Below are positions 26,187 to 35,068 of a stretch of 59,465 nt of DNA, in pieces. Position 1 is the first letter of the stretch, and each line of letters opens with the position of its first letter. The DNA comes from JACQFZ01 sp041485885 (GTDB taxonomy: Bacteria > Pseudomonadota > Gammaproteobacteria > Acidiferrobacterales > Sulfurifustaceae): assembly GCA_041485885.1 (NCBI GenBank), contig JBGPKL010000017.1:1-59465 (forward strand), read 5' to 3'. A program made the translations under genes and the position numbers. Under the pieces are notes generated by a model. The model searched no databases. It was not told where the DNA came from and worked only from the letters and a program-made list of their open reading frames with translations.

Positions 26187-27110
26187 TTGCCCCGACCGAC
26201 TACACCCGCGACACCCGTGAGCCAGCCGACCACCGCCGCCGATCGCGCTCGCATATTGATCGAAGCGCTCCCGTACATAAAACGTTTCCGTGGCAAGACG
26301 GTCGTCATCAAGTACGGCGGCAGCGCCATGGTCGCCGATGACCTGAAGCAGGCATTTGCGCGCGACGTGGTGATGATGAAGCTCGTCGGCATCAATCCGG
26401 TGGTCGTGCACGGCGGCGGACCGCAGATCGGCCAGTTGCTCGAGCGCATCGGCAAGAAGAGCGAGTTCGTGCAGGGCATGCGCGTGACCGATCGCGAGAC
26501 GATGAACATCGTCGAGATGGTGCTCGGGGGCTCGGTGAACAAGGACATCGTCGGGTTGATCAATCAGAACGGCGGCAAGGCGGTCGGCCTTTCTGGCAAA
26601 GACGGCGGTCTCATTCGCGCGCGCAAGATGTTACTGAAACGCGAAGCGAGTGGCGACGACATATCGAGCGAGACGATCGACATCGGCCTGGTCGGCGAGG
26701 TGGAAGGCATCGATCCGAAGATCGTCGCGCTGCTCGACAACGCCGAGTTCATTCCGGTCATCGCTCCCATCGGCGTCGGCGAGGACGGCGAGACGTACAA
26801 CATCAACGCCGACGTCGTCGCGGGCAAGCTCGCGATCACGCTCAAGGCCGAGAAGTTTGTGCTGCTGACCAATACCAGCGGCGTGCTCGACAAGCAAGGC
26901 CAGCTCGTGACCGGTCTCAGCATCAAGGACGTGAACAAACTGATCGCCGATGGCACGATACACGGCGGCATGTTGCCGAAGGTAAACTACGCGCTCGACG
27001 CCGTGCGAAGCGGCGTCAAGTCCGCGCATGTCATCGATGGGCGGGTACCGCACGCCTTGCTGCTCGAAATTTTCACGGATCAAGGCGTCGGGACGCTCAT
27101 TCGCGCGTGA
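26187..27110 (+). CDS. argB: acetylglutamate kinase
   Basis: An enzyme of 307 residues (297 if started at GTG 26217) that phosphorylates N-acetylglutamate in arginine synthesis. Amino-acid-kinase motifs are intact: VVIKYGGSAM (substrate and phosphate loop), VVVHGGGPQIGQLLERIG, and INADVVAGKLAITLKAEKFVLLTNTSGVL. The start is ambiguous: TTG 26187 has GAGG four bases upstream, whereas GTG 26217 gives a length closer to homologs but has no ribosome site. It is followed by slmA, a gene order also seen in pseudomonads. Confidence 0.95.
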   Translation: MPRPTTPATPVSQPTTAADRARILIEALPYIKRFRGKTVVIKYGGSAMVADDLKQAFARDVVMMKLVGINPVVVHGGGPQIGQLLERIGKKSEFVQGMRVTDRETMNIVEMVLGGSVNKDIVGLINQNGGKAVGLSGKDGGLIRARKMLLKREASGDDISSETIDIGLVGEVEGIDPKIVALLDNAEFIPVIAPIGVGEDGETYNINADVVAGKLAITLKAEKFVLLTNTSGVLDKQGQLVTGLSIKDVNKLIADGTIHGGMLPKVNYALDAVRSGVKSAHVIDGRVPHALLLEIFTDQGVGTLIRA

Positions 27111-27182
27111 TCGAGCCCGCGTGAGTTTCCGTCATCTCCAACCGCAGCTTGCCTTCGGTCCCGCCCGGGCGGCGGCGTTGCC

Positions 27183-27779
27183 GTGAGTCGGACGCGGCCG
27201 GGCGAGCGGCGCGAGATGATTCTTCAGACCCTCGCGCGCATGCTCGAGGAGCGCCACGGCGAACGCATCACAACGGCCGAGTTGGCGCGCGCCGTTGGGG
27301 TTTCCGAAGCGGCGCTGTACCGCCACTTCTCCGGCAAGGGGCGCATGTTCGAGGCGTTGCTCGAGTTCATCGAAGAGTCGCTGTTCACGCGGATCACCAA
27401 GATACTCGCCGAGGAACCCGATACGAGGCGCCGGTTGCAATCGATCTTGCTTCTCGTTCTGGGCTTCGCGGAAAAAAATCCCGGCATGGCGCGTTTGCTC
27501 TACGGCGATATACTCCTCGGCGAGACGGAGCGATTGCGTCGGCGCGTCGCGCAGATTTACGACCGGCTCGAGACGCAGTTGAAGCAAATATTGCGCGAAG
27601 GCGAAGCACGCGACGGCCGGCGTTTTGCCGTCAACGAAACCGCTTCGTTGCTACTCGCTCTGATCGAAGGCCGCGTCGCTCGTTTCGCCCGCAGCGATTT
27701 TCGCTCGAATCCAACCGCTGGATGGGAGCAACAGTGGGAGTTGTTAAGCACCGGATTGTTCGGCGACAAGTCGCCGTAG
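27183..27779 (+). CDS. slmA: nucleoid occlusion factor SlmA
   Basis: A 198-residue TetR-fold protein that, bound to specific chromosomal sites, blocks FtsZ assembly over the nucleoid. The DNA-binding domain reads RREMILQTLARMLEERHGERITTAELARAVGVSEAALYRHFSGKGRMFEALLEFIEESLF, the characteristic SlmA form. The C-terminal domain keeps family blocks such as LLVLGFAEKNPGMARLLYGDIL. It starts at GTG 27183; argB ends 72 bases upstream. A UUCG-type hairpin follows the stop and begins the large repeat region. Confidence 0.93.
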   Translation: MSRTRPGERREMILQTLARMLEERHGERITTAELARAVGVSEAALYRHFSGKGRMFEALLEFIEESLFTRITKILAEEPDTRRRLQSILLLVLGFAEKNPGMARLLYGDILLGETERLRRRVAQIYDRLETQLKQILREGEARDGRRFAVNETASLLLALIEGRVARFARSDFRSNPTAGWEQQWELLSTGLFGDKSP

Positions 27780-27784
27780 GGGAT

Positions 27785-27805
27785 GATCGCGCCTTCGGCG
27801 CGATC
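27785..27805 (+). terminator. UUCG-tetraloop hairpin after slmA
   Basis: GATCGCGCC and GGCGCGATC form a nine-bp stem with a C(TTCG)G tetraloop, six bases after the slmA stop, followed by TTGTCG rather than a clean U-run. It is probably a terminator of moderate strength and is also the outermost hairpin of the inverted repeat unit described next. Confidence 0.6.
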
Positions 27806-28403
27806 TTGTCGAGTGTAATAAACATACTTGTGGGTGGTTGACCCACGGCAAGTGACTTTTCTTTGCTTGTCCAAAGAAAAGTCACCAAAAGAAAAGACCC
27901 CCCGGTCGCGGCGCCGCTCGAACATCACGAGCGGTGCCCTGCGCTCCTCGCCAACGCCGAGCGCGAGCCGAACTCGCCGGCGGGTGAAAAACACACCCGC
28001 TCGGGCTCGAACACCGTCTCGCGAATTCCCTCGGCGTTGGCTCCGGTGCTCGGCTTGCTCTACGGGGATTGAAGCGCAACCGCAACAGCAACTACAACAG
28101 AAAACCCACGACCGCAGAATCTTTCGTGGTAGCTGTTGTTGTTCAGGTCCCCGTAGGGCGCGGCTTCGAGCATCGCAGGGTTTGGGCAAAAGCCCGAAGG
28201 GGAGCGGGTAGGGATACCCGCTCCCGAACTACAGCACAAGGACGTGCTGTAGTTCGGCGCCGGCCCAAACCCGAGAAGCGCAGCGAGCCGTTTGCGCCCT
28301 CCGGGGGGTCCTTCTCTTTGCGTACTTTCTCTTGGACAAGCAAGAGAAAGGACGCCGACCGCGGTTCGGGAACCGCAATTTTAATTTAATACAATCTCGA
28401 TGA

Positions 28404-28421
28404 ATCGCGCGAAAGCGCGAT
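28404..28421 (-). terminator. hairpin directly after moeB
   Basis: ATCGCGC and GCGCGAT pair around GAAA (TTTC on the transcribed strand), touching the last base of the moeB stop codon. No U-run follows, so this is a possible terminator or a 3'-end stabilising hairpin. It is the mirror image of the hairpin after slmA. Confidence 0.45.
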
Positions 28422-29167
28422 CAACAATTCCCACACACCGGACACCCCGGATCCTTATGTAACCGCACGATCCGCGACTCCATCGTCATCGCGTCGAGCA
28501 CGAGTAGTCGCCCGGTCAGCGGCTCGCCGATATTCATCAGGACTTTGAGCGTTTCGGTCGCTTGCATGCTGCCGACGATGCCCGCGACCGGCGCCAGTAC
28601 GCCGAACTGCACGCACGGCTCGCCGGGCTCGTCGGATTCCTGATACAGGCAGCGGTAACAGGGGCTGTCCGGCAAGTCGGCGCGAAACACCGCCACCTGT
28701 CCTTCAAAACGCGTGACCGCAGCCGAGACGAGCGGTTTGCGCGCGTGCACGCAGGCGGCATTGACGGCGAAGCGGGTCGGGAAGTTGTCGCTGCCGTCGA
28801 CGACGACATCGACGCGCCGCACCTGCGCCAGCAGCTCTTCGCCTTCGAGCTTGCGTGCGATGAGCGTCAGCTCGATCTCGGGATTCAGCGCCTTCAACTG
28901 CTGCGCCGCCGAATCGATCTTGGCGAGACCGACGGTTTGCGTCGTGTGCACGATCTGGCGCTGCAAGTTGGTGAGATCGACTTTATCCGGATCGACCAAC
29001 GTGAGGTGGCCGACGCCGCTTGCCGCGAGATACATCGCGAGCGGCGAGCCGAGCCCGCCGAGCCCGATCACGAGCACGTGCGCGTCGAGCAGTTTCTGCT
29101 GGCCGTCGATGCCGATCTGCGGGAGCAGAATATGGCGGCTATAGCGCAGGAGTTGCGCGTCGTTCAT
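28421..29167 (-). CDS. moeB: HesA/MoeB/ThiF-type adenylyltransferase (MoeB)
   Basis: A 248-residue enzyme that adenylates the C-terminal glycine of a ubiquitin-like sulfur carrier such as MoaD. The nucleotide site GLGGLGSP is at residues 34-41, and the catalytic Asp region is VDGSDNFPTRFAVN. Two CxxC pairs for zinc are present in PCYRCLY and CPVCGNC. Length and motifs match MoeB. It is near prmC-prfA-hemA, its usual neighbours in gammaproteobacteria, with one extra gene in between. It may serve molybdenum cofactor and possibly thiamine sulfur carriers. Confidence 0.93.
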   Translation of the reverse strand: MNDAQLLRYSRHILLPQIGIDGQQKLLDAHVLVIGLGGLGSPLAMYLAASGVGHLTLVDPDKVDLTNLQRQIVHTTQTVGLAKIDSAAQQLKALNPEIELTLIARKLEGEELLAQVRRVDVVVDGSDNFPTRFAVNAACVHARKPLVSAAVTRFEGQVAVFRADLPDSPCYRCLYQESDEPGEPCVQFGVLAPVAGIVGSMQATETLKVLMNIGEPLTGRLLVLDAMTMESRIVRLHKDPGCPVCGNC

Positions 29168-29255
29168 GCCGCCGATCTTACCGCGTATGTCCTGAGGGCG
29201 GGAAACATGAGGCGGGCGAACCTTGACGATTCGTCCCGCCGAGCCCGGGGAACAA

Positions 29256-29897
29256 CTAGAAGCGATAGGAAAAGCCGAGAGAAATGACGGGGTAGACGGT
29301 GTTGAGATCGCTATCGGCTTGCTGCTCTTCTTGCCGCAGATCGTTCTGGCTTACGAACGGACTGTTCGAGCTCAGTCTGACGTTCGGCGAGCCCTGCAAC
29401 ATCGCACCGATCTCGGCGGTGAATCCGAAGGGGCTGCCCTTCTTCACCGCGTTACCCCAGCCGAGGCCGATATACGGCGCCGTCTTCTTGAACGATACAT
29501 CGCCCGTAATCGTGCCCGCTTGCGCCGGCGTATACGTGGTATTGCCGATCGTCACATTGTTCGTCGGCGTCGCTGAGAGATGCAAGCCGTTGTTGTTGTA
29601 GATCAGGCCCGCGCTCAAGCGGAACGTGCCCGCGAACGGATGAAAATCGAAGATCACCGCGCCGGTCTTGAGATCGAAATCCGCTTTGTAAGTAATGCCG
29701 CTTGCGTCCTGATCGAACGACCGCGAGTAGCTATTGATGCCGGCGCGCAGGTTCAGGTGGTCGAACAATCCGAACGTTCCCTCGACGCCGAGCCCGAGCG
29801 TTCCTGCCTTGGCGCCGAGCGCGAAGCCCTCAGCAAAAGTGTTACCGGCGACAAGTAAACTCGATAGAGCGAGTAACCGAATCAGTTTCCGTTTCAT
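29256..29897 (-). CDS. outer-membrane beta-barrel protein
   Basis: A 213-residue protein with a signal peptide, MKRKLIRLLALSSLLVAGNT, cleaved near FAEG. It is rich in alternating aromatic and polar strands typical of an eight-stranded barrel (FNLRAGINSYSRSF-like segments, GFTAEIGAMLQG) and ends VISLGFSYRF, the C-terminal Phe signal for outer-membrane insertion. ATG 29895-29897 has GGAGG upstream. The closest general class is OmpW/OprF-N-like small barrels; no specific family or ligand is recognised. It separates moeB from prmC, which are often adjacent. Confidence 0.8.
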   Translation of the reverse strand: MKRKLIRLLALSSLLVAGNTFAEGFALGAKAGTLGLGVEGTFGLFDHLNLRAGINSYSRSFDQDASGITYKADFDLKTGAVIFDFHPFAGTFRLSAGLIYNNNGLHLSATPTNNVTIGNTTYTPAQAGTITGDVSFKKTAPYIGLGWGNAVKKGSPFGFTAEIGAMLQGSPNVRLSSNSPFVSQNDLRQEEQQADSDLNTVYPVISLGFSYRF

Positions 29898-29957
29898 GTA
29901 CGCCTCCAACATTTTGGCCTCCACTGTAAATAGCAGGCGTAGACGTGAAGTCCAGAC

Positions 29958-30827
29958 TCAGCGGGCGCGCGCCTCCGCGACGCGTTCGTGCCCCGCTAGG
30001 TCCTTATAAGAGCGCGCTCGTTTGTAGTTTTCGCCGGCGAGTAGCGCACGCACGTCGTCTCCTTGATCGAAGCCGTGCTCGAGGAGCAACCAGCCGCCGC
30101 GGCTCAGACGCGTGCGCGCGTTGGTTACGATGTGGCGGATCGCCTCCATGCCGTTCGGCCCGCCGATGAGAGCTGCGCGCGGTTCGAAGCGGACATCGCC
30201 TTTGAGCAGGTGCGGATCGTCGGCGCGCACATACGGCGGGTTCGACACGATCATCTCAACGCATCGATCGTCGAGCGGAGCGAGCCAGTCGCCCGCGAGG
30301 AATTGAATATTCGCCACGCCCAAGCGCTCGGCGTTCGCGCGCGCGACGGCGAGCGCCGCTTCGGATCGATCCGTGGCGATGACCTTCAGTCGCGGACGCT
30401 CGCACGCGATGGCAAGCGCGATCGCGCCGCAGCCGGTGCCGAGATCGACCACCGACCATGCGACGGAGGCGGGAATGCGCGCCAGCGCGCGCTCGACGAG
30501 CAGCTCGGTTTCGGGTCGCGGAATCAGCGTGTCGGCGGAAACTCGCAGATCGAGCGACCAGAACTCGCGGTGTCCGACGAGATAGGCGATCGGCTCGCCG
30601 CGCCGGCGCCGAGCAACGAGTCGCGCCAGCTCGCGGTGCGCGCTGTCGGTCAGCCTGCTATCGGCATGTGCAACCACGTCCGTGCGCGCCGCGCCGCTCA
30701 CGTGTCCGACCAAGATTTCGGCATCGAGTCGAGGCGTGGGGCTCGTCGCGGCGAGTGTTTGTCTCGCGTTTTCGATCGCGACAGCCAGTGTCGGCGGACG
30801 ACGGAGGACATTCATGGATGAGCGCAT
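29958..30827 (-). CDS. prmC: peptide chain release factor N(5)-glutamine methyltransferase
   Basis: A 289-residue SAM-dependent enzyme that methylates the Gln of the GGQ motif in release factors RF1 and RF2. SAM motif I is VVDLGTGCGAIALAIA and the catalytic NPPY is in MIVSNPPYVRADDP. The N-terminal helical substrate domain is present. The gene lies 11 bases downstream of prfA, its substrate's gene, in the operon hemA-prfA-prmC. A second in-frame ATG at 30815 is a possible start. Confidence 0.95.
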   Translation of the reverse strand: MRSSMNVLRRPPTLAVAIENARQTLAATSPTPRLDAEILVGHVSGAARTDVVAHADSRLTDSAHRELARLVARRRRGEPIAYLVGHREFWSLDLRVSADTLIPRPETELLVERALARIPASVAWSVVDLGTGCGAIALAIACERPRLKVIATDRSEAALAVARANAERLGVANIQFLAGDWLAPLDDRCVEMIVSNPPYVRADDPHLLKGDVRFEPRAALIGGPNGMEAIRHIVTNARTRLSRGGWLLLEHGFDQGDDVRALLAGENYKRARSYKDLAGHERVAEARAR

Positions 30828-30838
30828 CCCGATGTTCG

Positions 30839-31921
30839 CTACTGCGCGAGCGCCGCGAGCTGATCGGCTTGATCGGCCCGTGCGAGGCCCTCGACCAACT
30901 CGTCGATCTTTCCTTCCATCACTTGGTCGAGTTTGTAGAGCGTCAAGTTGACGCGGTGATCGGTGACGCGGCCTTGTGGAAAATTATAAGTGCGAATGCG
31001 CTCCGAACGATCGCCGCTGCCGACCAGGCTCTTGCGCGTTGCGGCCTGCTCGTCGCGCTGCTTCTTGCGCTCGGCTTCAAGCAAGCGCGCGGAAAGAATC
31101 GCGAGCGCGCGCGAGCGGTTCTTGTGTTGCGAGCGTTCGTCCTGGCACTCGACCACGATGCCGCTCGGCAGATGCGTGATGCGGATCGCCGAGTCGGTCT
31201 TGTTGACGTGTTGGCCGCCGGCGCCGGACGCGCGAAACGTATCGACCTTGAGATCGGCCGGGTTGAGCGTGATCGCATCGATCTCCTCGGCTTCGGGCAG
31301 GATCGCGACCGTGCAGGTGGACGTGTGTATGCGTCCTTGCGCTTCCGTCTCGGGCACGCGCTGGACGCGATGCGCGCCGGATTCGAACTTGAGCCTGGCG
31401 TACACGCTTTGCCCGGCGATGCGCGCGATGATCTCCTTGTAGCCGCCGTGCTCCCCCGCGCTCGAGCTGACGGCCTCGACGGTCCAGCCGTGGGATTGCG
31501 CGTAGTAGTTGTACATGCGGAACAGGTCGCCGGCGAAAATCGCGGCCTCGTCGCCGCCCGTGCCGGCGCGGATTTCGAGGAAGACGTTGCGCGCGTCGTC
31601 GGGGTCTTTCGGCAGAAGTATCGCTTGCAGCTCGCGCTCGAGCGTCTCGAGCCGCGTCGTCGCGTGCTCGACTTCCTCGACCGCCATTTGATGCAGCGTC
31701 GCGTCCGCGTCGTCGAGCATTCCGCGCGCGGCGTCGCGCTCGCCGGCCACGCGGCGATAGTCGCGATACAAGTCGACGACGCCGTTCAGCTCGGAATACT
31801 CCTGCGACAGCTTGCGAAACCGGTCGTTGTCGGTGATGACTTTGGGATCGGACAGGAGGGCGAGGACTTCGTCGTAACGCTGCGTCAACCCCTCCAGGCG
31901 CGCCTGGATGGAGGGATGCAC
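30839..31921 (-). CDS. prfA: peptide chain release factor 1
   Basis: A 360-residue class I release factor for UAA and UAG codons. The peptidyl-tRNA hydrolysis motif is GAGGQHVNKTDSAIR (about residue 230). The codon-recognition region carries VQRVPETEAQGRIHTSTCTVAI, with the PxT-type tripeptide PET. The length is exactly that of RF1. It starts one base after the hemA stop and is followed by prmC, which methylates its GGQ glutamine. Confidence 0.97.
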   Translation of the reverse strand: MHPSIQARLEGLTQRYDEVLALLSDPKVITDNDRFRKLSQEYSELNGVVDLYRDYRRVAGERDAARGMLDDADATLHQMAVEEVEHATTRLETLERELQAILLPKDPDDARNVFLEIRAGTGGDEAAIFAGDLFRMYNYYAQSHGWTVEAVSSSAGEHGGYKEIIARIAGQSVYARLKFESGAHRVQRVPETEAQGRIHTSTCTVAILPEAEEIDAITLNPADLKVDTFRASGAGGQHVNKTDSAIRITHLPSGIVVECQDERSQHKNRSRALAILSARLLEAERKKQRDEQAATRKSLVGSGDRSERIRTYNFPQGRVTDHRVNLTLYKLDQVMEGKIDELVEGLARADQADQLAALAQ

Positions 31922-31922
31922 G

Positions 31923-33179
31923 TTACTCCTCGTCGAGACCGAAGAGACGTCGCGCGGCGGCGAGGAGCAACTCGTTGCCTTCGTTGTCCGCGCGCTTCAG
32001 CGCGTCGGAGGGCGCGTGGGTGAATTTATTGGTCAGCGCGCGCGCGAGCTGTTCCAACACCTTGGTCGGATCGTCACCGCGCGCGAGCCGGCGCTGCGCT
32101 TGCCGCAGCTCCGCGTCGCGCATCGCATCCGCGCTCTCGCGCAGCGCGCGGATCGTCGGCACGGCGTCGAGCGTGCGGACCCATTGCATGAAATCGACGA
32201 CGCGCGTGTCGATGATTTTCTCCGCTTCTACGGCGGCCGCCGCACGCGACTGCAAGTTTTCTTGCACAACATCTTTCAAGTCGTCGATGGTATAGAGGTA
32301 AACGTCGCTCAACTCCGCCACTTCGGGCTCGATGTCGCGCGGTACGGCGATGTCCACCAAAAACATCGGCCGATGGCGGCGCGCCTTGAGCGCGCTTTCG
32401 ACCGCGCCCTTGCCGAGGATCGGCAGTTGGCTGGCGGTGGACGCGATGACGATGTCGGCGTCCGAAAGACGCGCCGGCATCTCGGCGAGCGAGATCGCCT
32501 CCGCGCTCATCGCGTCGGCGATGAGGCGCGCGCGCTCGACGGTGCGATTGGCGACGATCATATGACCGATGATGTTTTCCTTGAGGTGGCGCGCGCATAA
32601 CTCGATAGTGTCGCCGGCGCCGATCAAGAGCACGGTCTGTTGAGATAAATCCTTAAAGATGCGCTTGGCGAGCAGCACGGTCGCCGACGCGATCGACACC
32701 GGGCTCGCGCCGATCGCGGTGTCGGTGCGCACTTGCTTCGCCACCGCGAAGGTTTGTTGGAACAAGCGATTCAAAATCTTCCCGGTCGCGCCGGCCTTGT
32801 GCGCGGCGGCGAACGCGTCTTTCATTTGACCGAGAATCTGCGGCTCGCCGAGCACCATGGAATCGAGGCCGGCCGCGACGCGGAACGCGTGCTTCACCGC
32901 GGCCTGATCGGGATAGTTGTAGATATAAGGACGGATATCGCCGGCCGCCAAGCGGCGATAGTCGCAGAGCCACTCGAGCACGCCTTCGCCGTCGGCGGCA
33001 TCCACGCCGCAGTAGACTTCCGTGCGATTGCACGTGGAAAGAATCGTCGCCTCGCCCGCGACACCGCGCGCCGTGACATCTTGCAGCGCCTCGACAAGCT
33101 GCTCGGGCGCGAACGCCGCCTGTTCGCGGATCGCGACCGGGGCGGTGTGGTGATTGATGCCGAGGGCGAGTAAATGCAT
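31923..33179 (-). CDS. hemA: glutamyl-tRNA reductase
   Basis: A 418-residue enzyme that reduces glutamyl-tRNA(Glu) to glutamate-1-semialdehyde, the first step of the C5 heme pathway. The active-site cysteine is in ILSTCNRTEVYC (about residue 50), and the N-terminus LLALGINHHTAPVAIREQAAF is typical. The NADPH-binding domain has LLIGAGDTIELCARHL, and a C-terminal dimerisation domain is present. It is the first gene of hemA-prfA-prmC, read leftward. Confidence 0.97.
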   Translation of the reverse strand: MHLLALGINHHTAPVAIREQAAFAPEQLVEALQDVTARGVAGEATILSTCNRTEVYCGVDAADGEGVLEWLCDYRRLAAGDIRPYIYNYPDQAAVKHAFRVAAGLDSMVLGEPQILGQMKDAFAAAHKAGATGKILNRLFQQTFAVAKQVRTDTAIGASPVSIASATVLLAKRIFKDLSQQTVLLIGAGDTIELCARHLKENIIGHMIVANRTVERARLIADAMSAEAISLAEMPARLSDADIVIASTASQLPILGKGAVESALKARRHRPMFLVDIAVPRDIEPEVAELSDVYLYTIDDLKDVVQENLQSRAAAAVEAEKIIDTRVVDFMQWVRTLDAVPTIRALRESADAMRDAELRQAQRRLARGDDPTKVLEQLARALTNKFTHAPSDALKRADNEGNELLLAAARRLFGLDEE

Positions 33180-33230
33180 GAGCGCACTAGCGATGCGGGC
33201 TAATTCTTGAGCGATTTTGACCCAAAGCGG

Positions 33231-34934
33231 TCAGGTGTCAAGCGCGACCGCCGGTCGACGCATCAGAGCGCGTACGACTTCGCTCAGAATCGCCGTGGCG
33301 AGCAGCAAAACGATTAGGCCGGCGATAAATGCGGTCCAGGCATTCACGCTCCACCACATCCATAGCTGCGCGACCGAAGTCCAGGCGGCGATTGCTCCGA
33401 CCGCCGCGCCGAGCGTTCCTACGAGAAGTGTCGGTCGGGCCTGCGCGCGCAGCGCGAACGCGATCATCGCGAAACCGGCGGCGGCGAGCCAGAGGCTCGC
33501 GAGGGCGAGCAGCGGCCAGGCGGCGATCCCGCCGAGTCCGCGGCCGTCGTGGAGCGCGAGCGCGCCCCCGGCGAGCACGATGATCCACAACCGGCCGCGC
33601 TCGCCCTCGCGCACGCGCGTCGACACCGCTGGGGGAGGCGCCAATTCGCCGAGTAGGTGTTTGAGCGCGCGCACGGCCGCTTCGAGCACGGCGAGCGTCA
33701 AGCCCGCGATCACCGTTGCGGCGAGATGACGCGCGAGCGAGAGGTCGAGCCGCAGCGCCGCGGCGTAGTGCGCGAAGCCATCGATATAGGCCGTCGCTAA
33801 ACGAGGAAAGTCGAGAGCGCTCGGCGCGGCCGGGTACTGCTTACTCCACGCTTCGGCGTTCGGAAAAACGCTCGCCGCGATGAGAAGCGCACTCAGTGCG
33901 ACGATTCCTTGGACCAGCGCCGTGCCGTAGCCGACGTAGCGCGCGTCCGTCTCGTGGCGCATCTCGCGCGCGGTCACGCCGTGAATGATGAGCAATTGCC
34001 AGCCGGCGAGCGCACCGGGGCCGACGATGAGCAATATCCAGGGTAGCGCGCCGGGCGCGGACGCGATCGAGTGGAATTGCGGCGCGGTTAGCGTGGGATG
34101 TTCCAGCGCGAGAGCGACATAGAAGATGAGTAGGGCAACCGCGAGTAGCAACGACATCAGGAATCCGCGCGGGCGCATCAGTTTCCAAACCGGCAGCCGC
34201 GCGGCGTGAAACGCGTAAACGAGCAGCAGCACTACCCACACGAGCGTCGATTCAATGGACACCAAAGCGCTGTCGCCGAACGCAACGACGAGTGCCCCTT
34301 TGAAGGCGAGCGGTTCGTCGCTCAACAGCCAAATCGATGCCAAGCTCGCGACGAGCGCCAACACCGATGCTGGGAGGAGCACGAACTCCGTGCGGCCATG
34401 CAGGAAGCTCCCTAGGACGACGGCGATAAGCGCGATTGCCGCCAACGGCAGAACGGCGCCTGGGTAAGCTGCCAGTATCGACGCGGCGAAGCCCGCCGAG
34501 GCCGCGACGATAATCACCAGGGCCGTCACCGCGAGCAGAAATAGCGCGAGGCGCGCCTGCCGGCCGATCAAGCTCGCGACGACATCGCGCAAGCCCTTGG
34601 GATGGCGCAGAGATAGCCAGAAGCACCCGAGCCCATAAGTACCGGCGGCCACGGCGCTCCCCAGAGTTATCCACAAAAATGCGGGAATCCAACCCCACGC
34701 GACCGCCGCCATCGGCGCCGCGAACATCGCCGCGCCCCCGACGGCGGCGCAATGGTGGCCGAAAAGGAAGTGTGGATTGGTCGGAACGTATTCACGCCCG
34801 TCGGCGCGAGTCTGAGCGGGTGTACTATAATTCTTGTCTAGGCGGAAAATATCGAGCGCGAGCAGTTTGGCGTAGAAGCGGTAACCGAACACGAACGCTA
34901 CAGCCATTGCTACGATCAGGAACCAGACGTTCAT
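33231..34934 (-). CDS. CstA-like carbon starvation family transporter, divergent
   Basis: A 567-residue polytopic membrane protein with about 14-16 hydrophobic helices. The N-terminal third shows the CstA signature NPHFLFGHHCAAVGGAAMFAAP and the preceding YGYRFYAKLLALDIFRLD-type start. CstA and BtsT carry peptides or pyruvate. Beyond the N-terminal domain, conservation is hard to see and the protein is shorter than E. coli CstA (701), so substrate and activity are uncertain. It stands alone, divergent from the TPR gene, with 51 bases to the hemA start on the other side. Confidence 0.8.
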   Translation of the reverse strand: MNVWFLIVAMAVAFVFGYRFYAKLLALDIFRLDKNYSTPAQTRADGREYVPTNPHFLFGHHCAAVGGAAMFAAPMAAVAWGWIPAFLWITLGSAVAAGTYGLGCFWLSLRHPKGLRDVVASLIGRQARLALFLLAVTALVIIVAASAGFAASILAAYPGAVLPLAAIALIAVVLGSFLHGRTEFVLLPASVLALVASLASIWLLSDEPLAFKGALVVAFGDSALVSIESTLVWVVLLLVYAFHAARLPVWKLMRPRGFLMSLLLAVALLIFYVALALEHPTLTAPQFHSIASAPGALPWILLIVGPGALAGWQLLIIHGVTAREMRHETDARYVGYGTALVQGIVALSALLIAASVFPNAEAWSKQYPAAPSALDFPRLATAYIDGFAHYAAALRLDLSLARHLAATVIAGLTLAVLEAAVRALKHLLGELAPPPAVSTRVREGERGRLWIIVLAGGALALHDGRGLGGIAAWPLLALASLWLAAAGFAMIAFALRAQARPTLLVGTLGAAVGAIAAWTSVAQLWMWWSVNAWTAFIAGLIVLLLATAILSEVVRALMRRPAVALDT

Positions 34935-35068
34935 CGAGACCCCGCCCTAGAGTAAGTTCTACCTAAGTTTAGGCAAACAGCGAAATCGGCGGCACTACGC
35001 CGGCGGTTTTATTCGGGGCTTAACGGCCGGTTAGCGGTGCAGAGCTCAAGCTTGCGAGTTTCCCTCCT

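Larger units (their letters stand above)
27785..28421. repeat. two inverted copies of a multi-hairpin intergenic unit
   Basis: The whole space between convergent slmA and moeB is a tail-to-tail pair of related units. Each runs inward from a gene end as a GATCGCGC hairpin (27785-27805 and 28404-28421), an AT-rich spacer, a short hairpin (27830-27846 and 28361-28376), and then a hairpin with loop CTTGTC (27852-27885 and 28325-28350). The centre holds more perfect stems: GCCAACGCCGAG at 27950 with its complement at 28030, GCGGGTG/CACCCGC at 27980-28000, GGAGCGGGTA/TACCCGCTCC at 28201-28224, and a 13-bp stem at 28225-28256. Short frames through the CTTGTC hairpin read like SKEKSPKEK but are not supported as genes. 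Confidence 0.8.

Noticed and set aside
27828..28211. Short proteins reading SKEKSPKEK in the slmA-moeB gap
   Set aside because: The frames come from both arms of perfect hairpins, the same peptide-like pattern appears in inverted copies, and no ribosome site or codon bias supports them.
28562..29287. Long plus-strand reading frame opposite moeB
   Set aside because: It is the antisense of a clear moeB gene. In GC-rich DNA the frame opposite a real gene is often open, and its translation has no family features.
30458..32023. 521-codon plus-strand frame opposite prmC and prfA
   Set aside because: It overlaps two unmistakable conserved genes on the other strand and is rich in Arg, Ala and Val, as expected of a GC-rich shadow.
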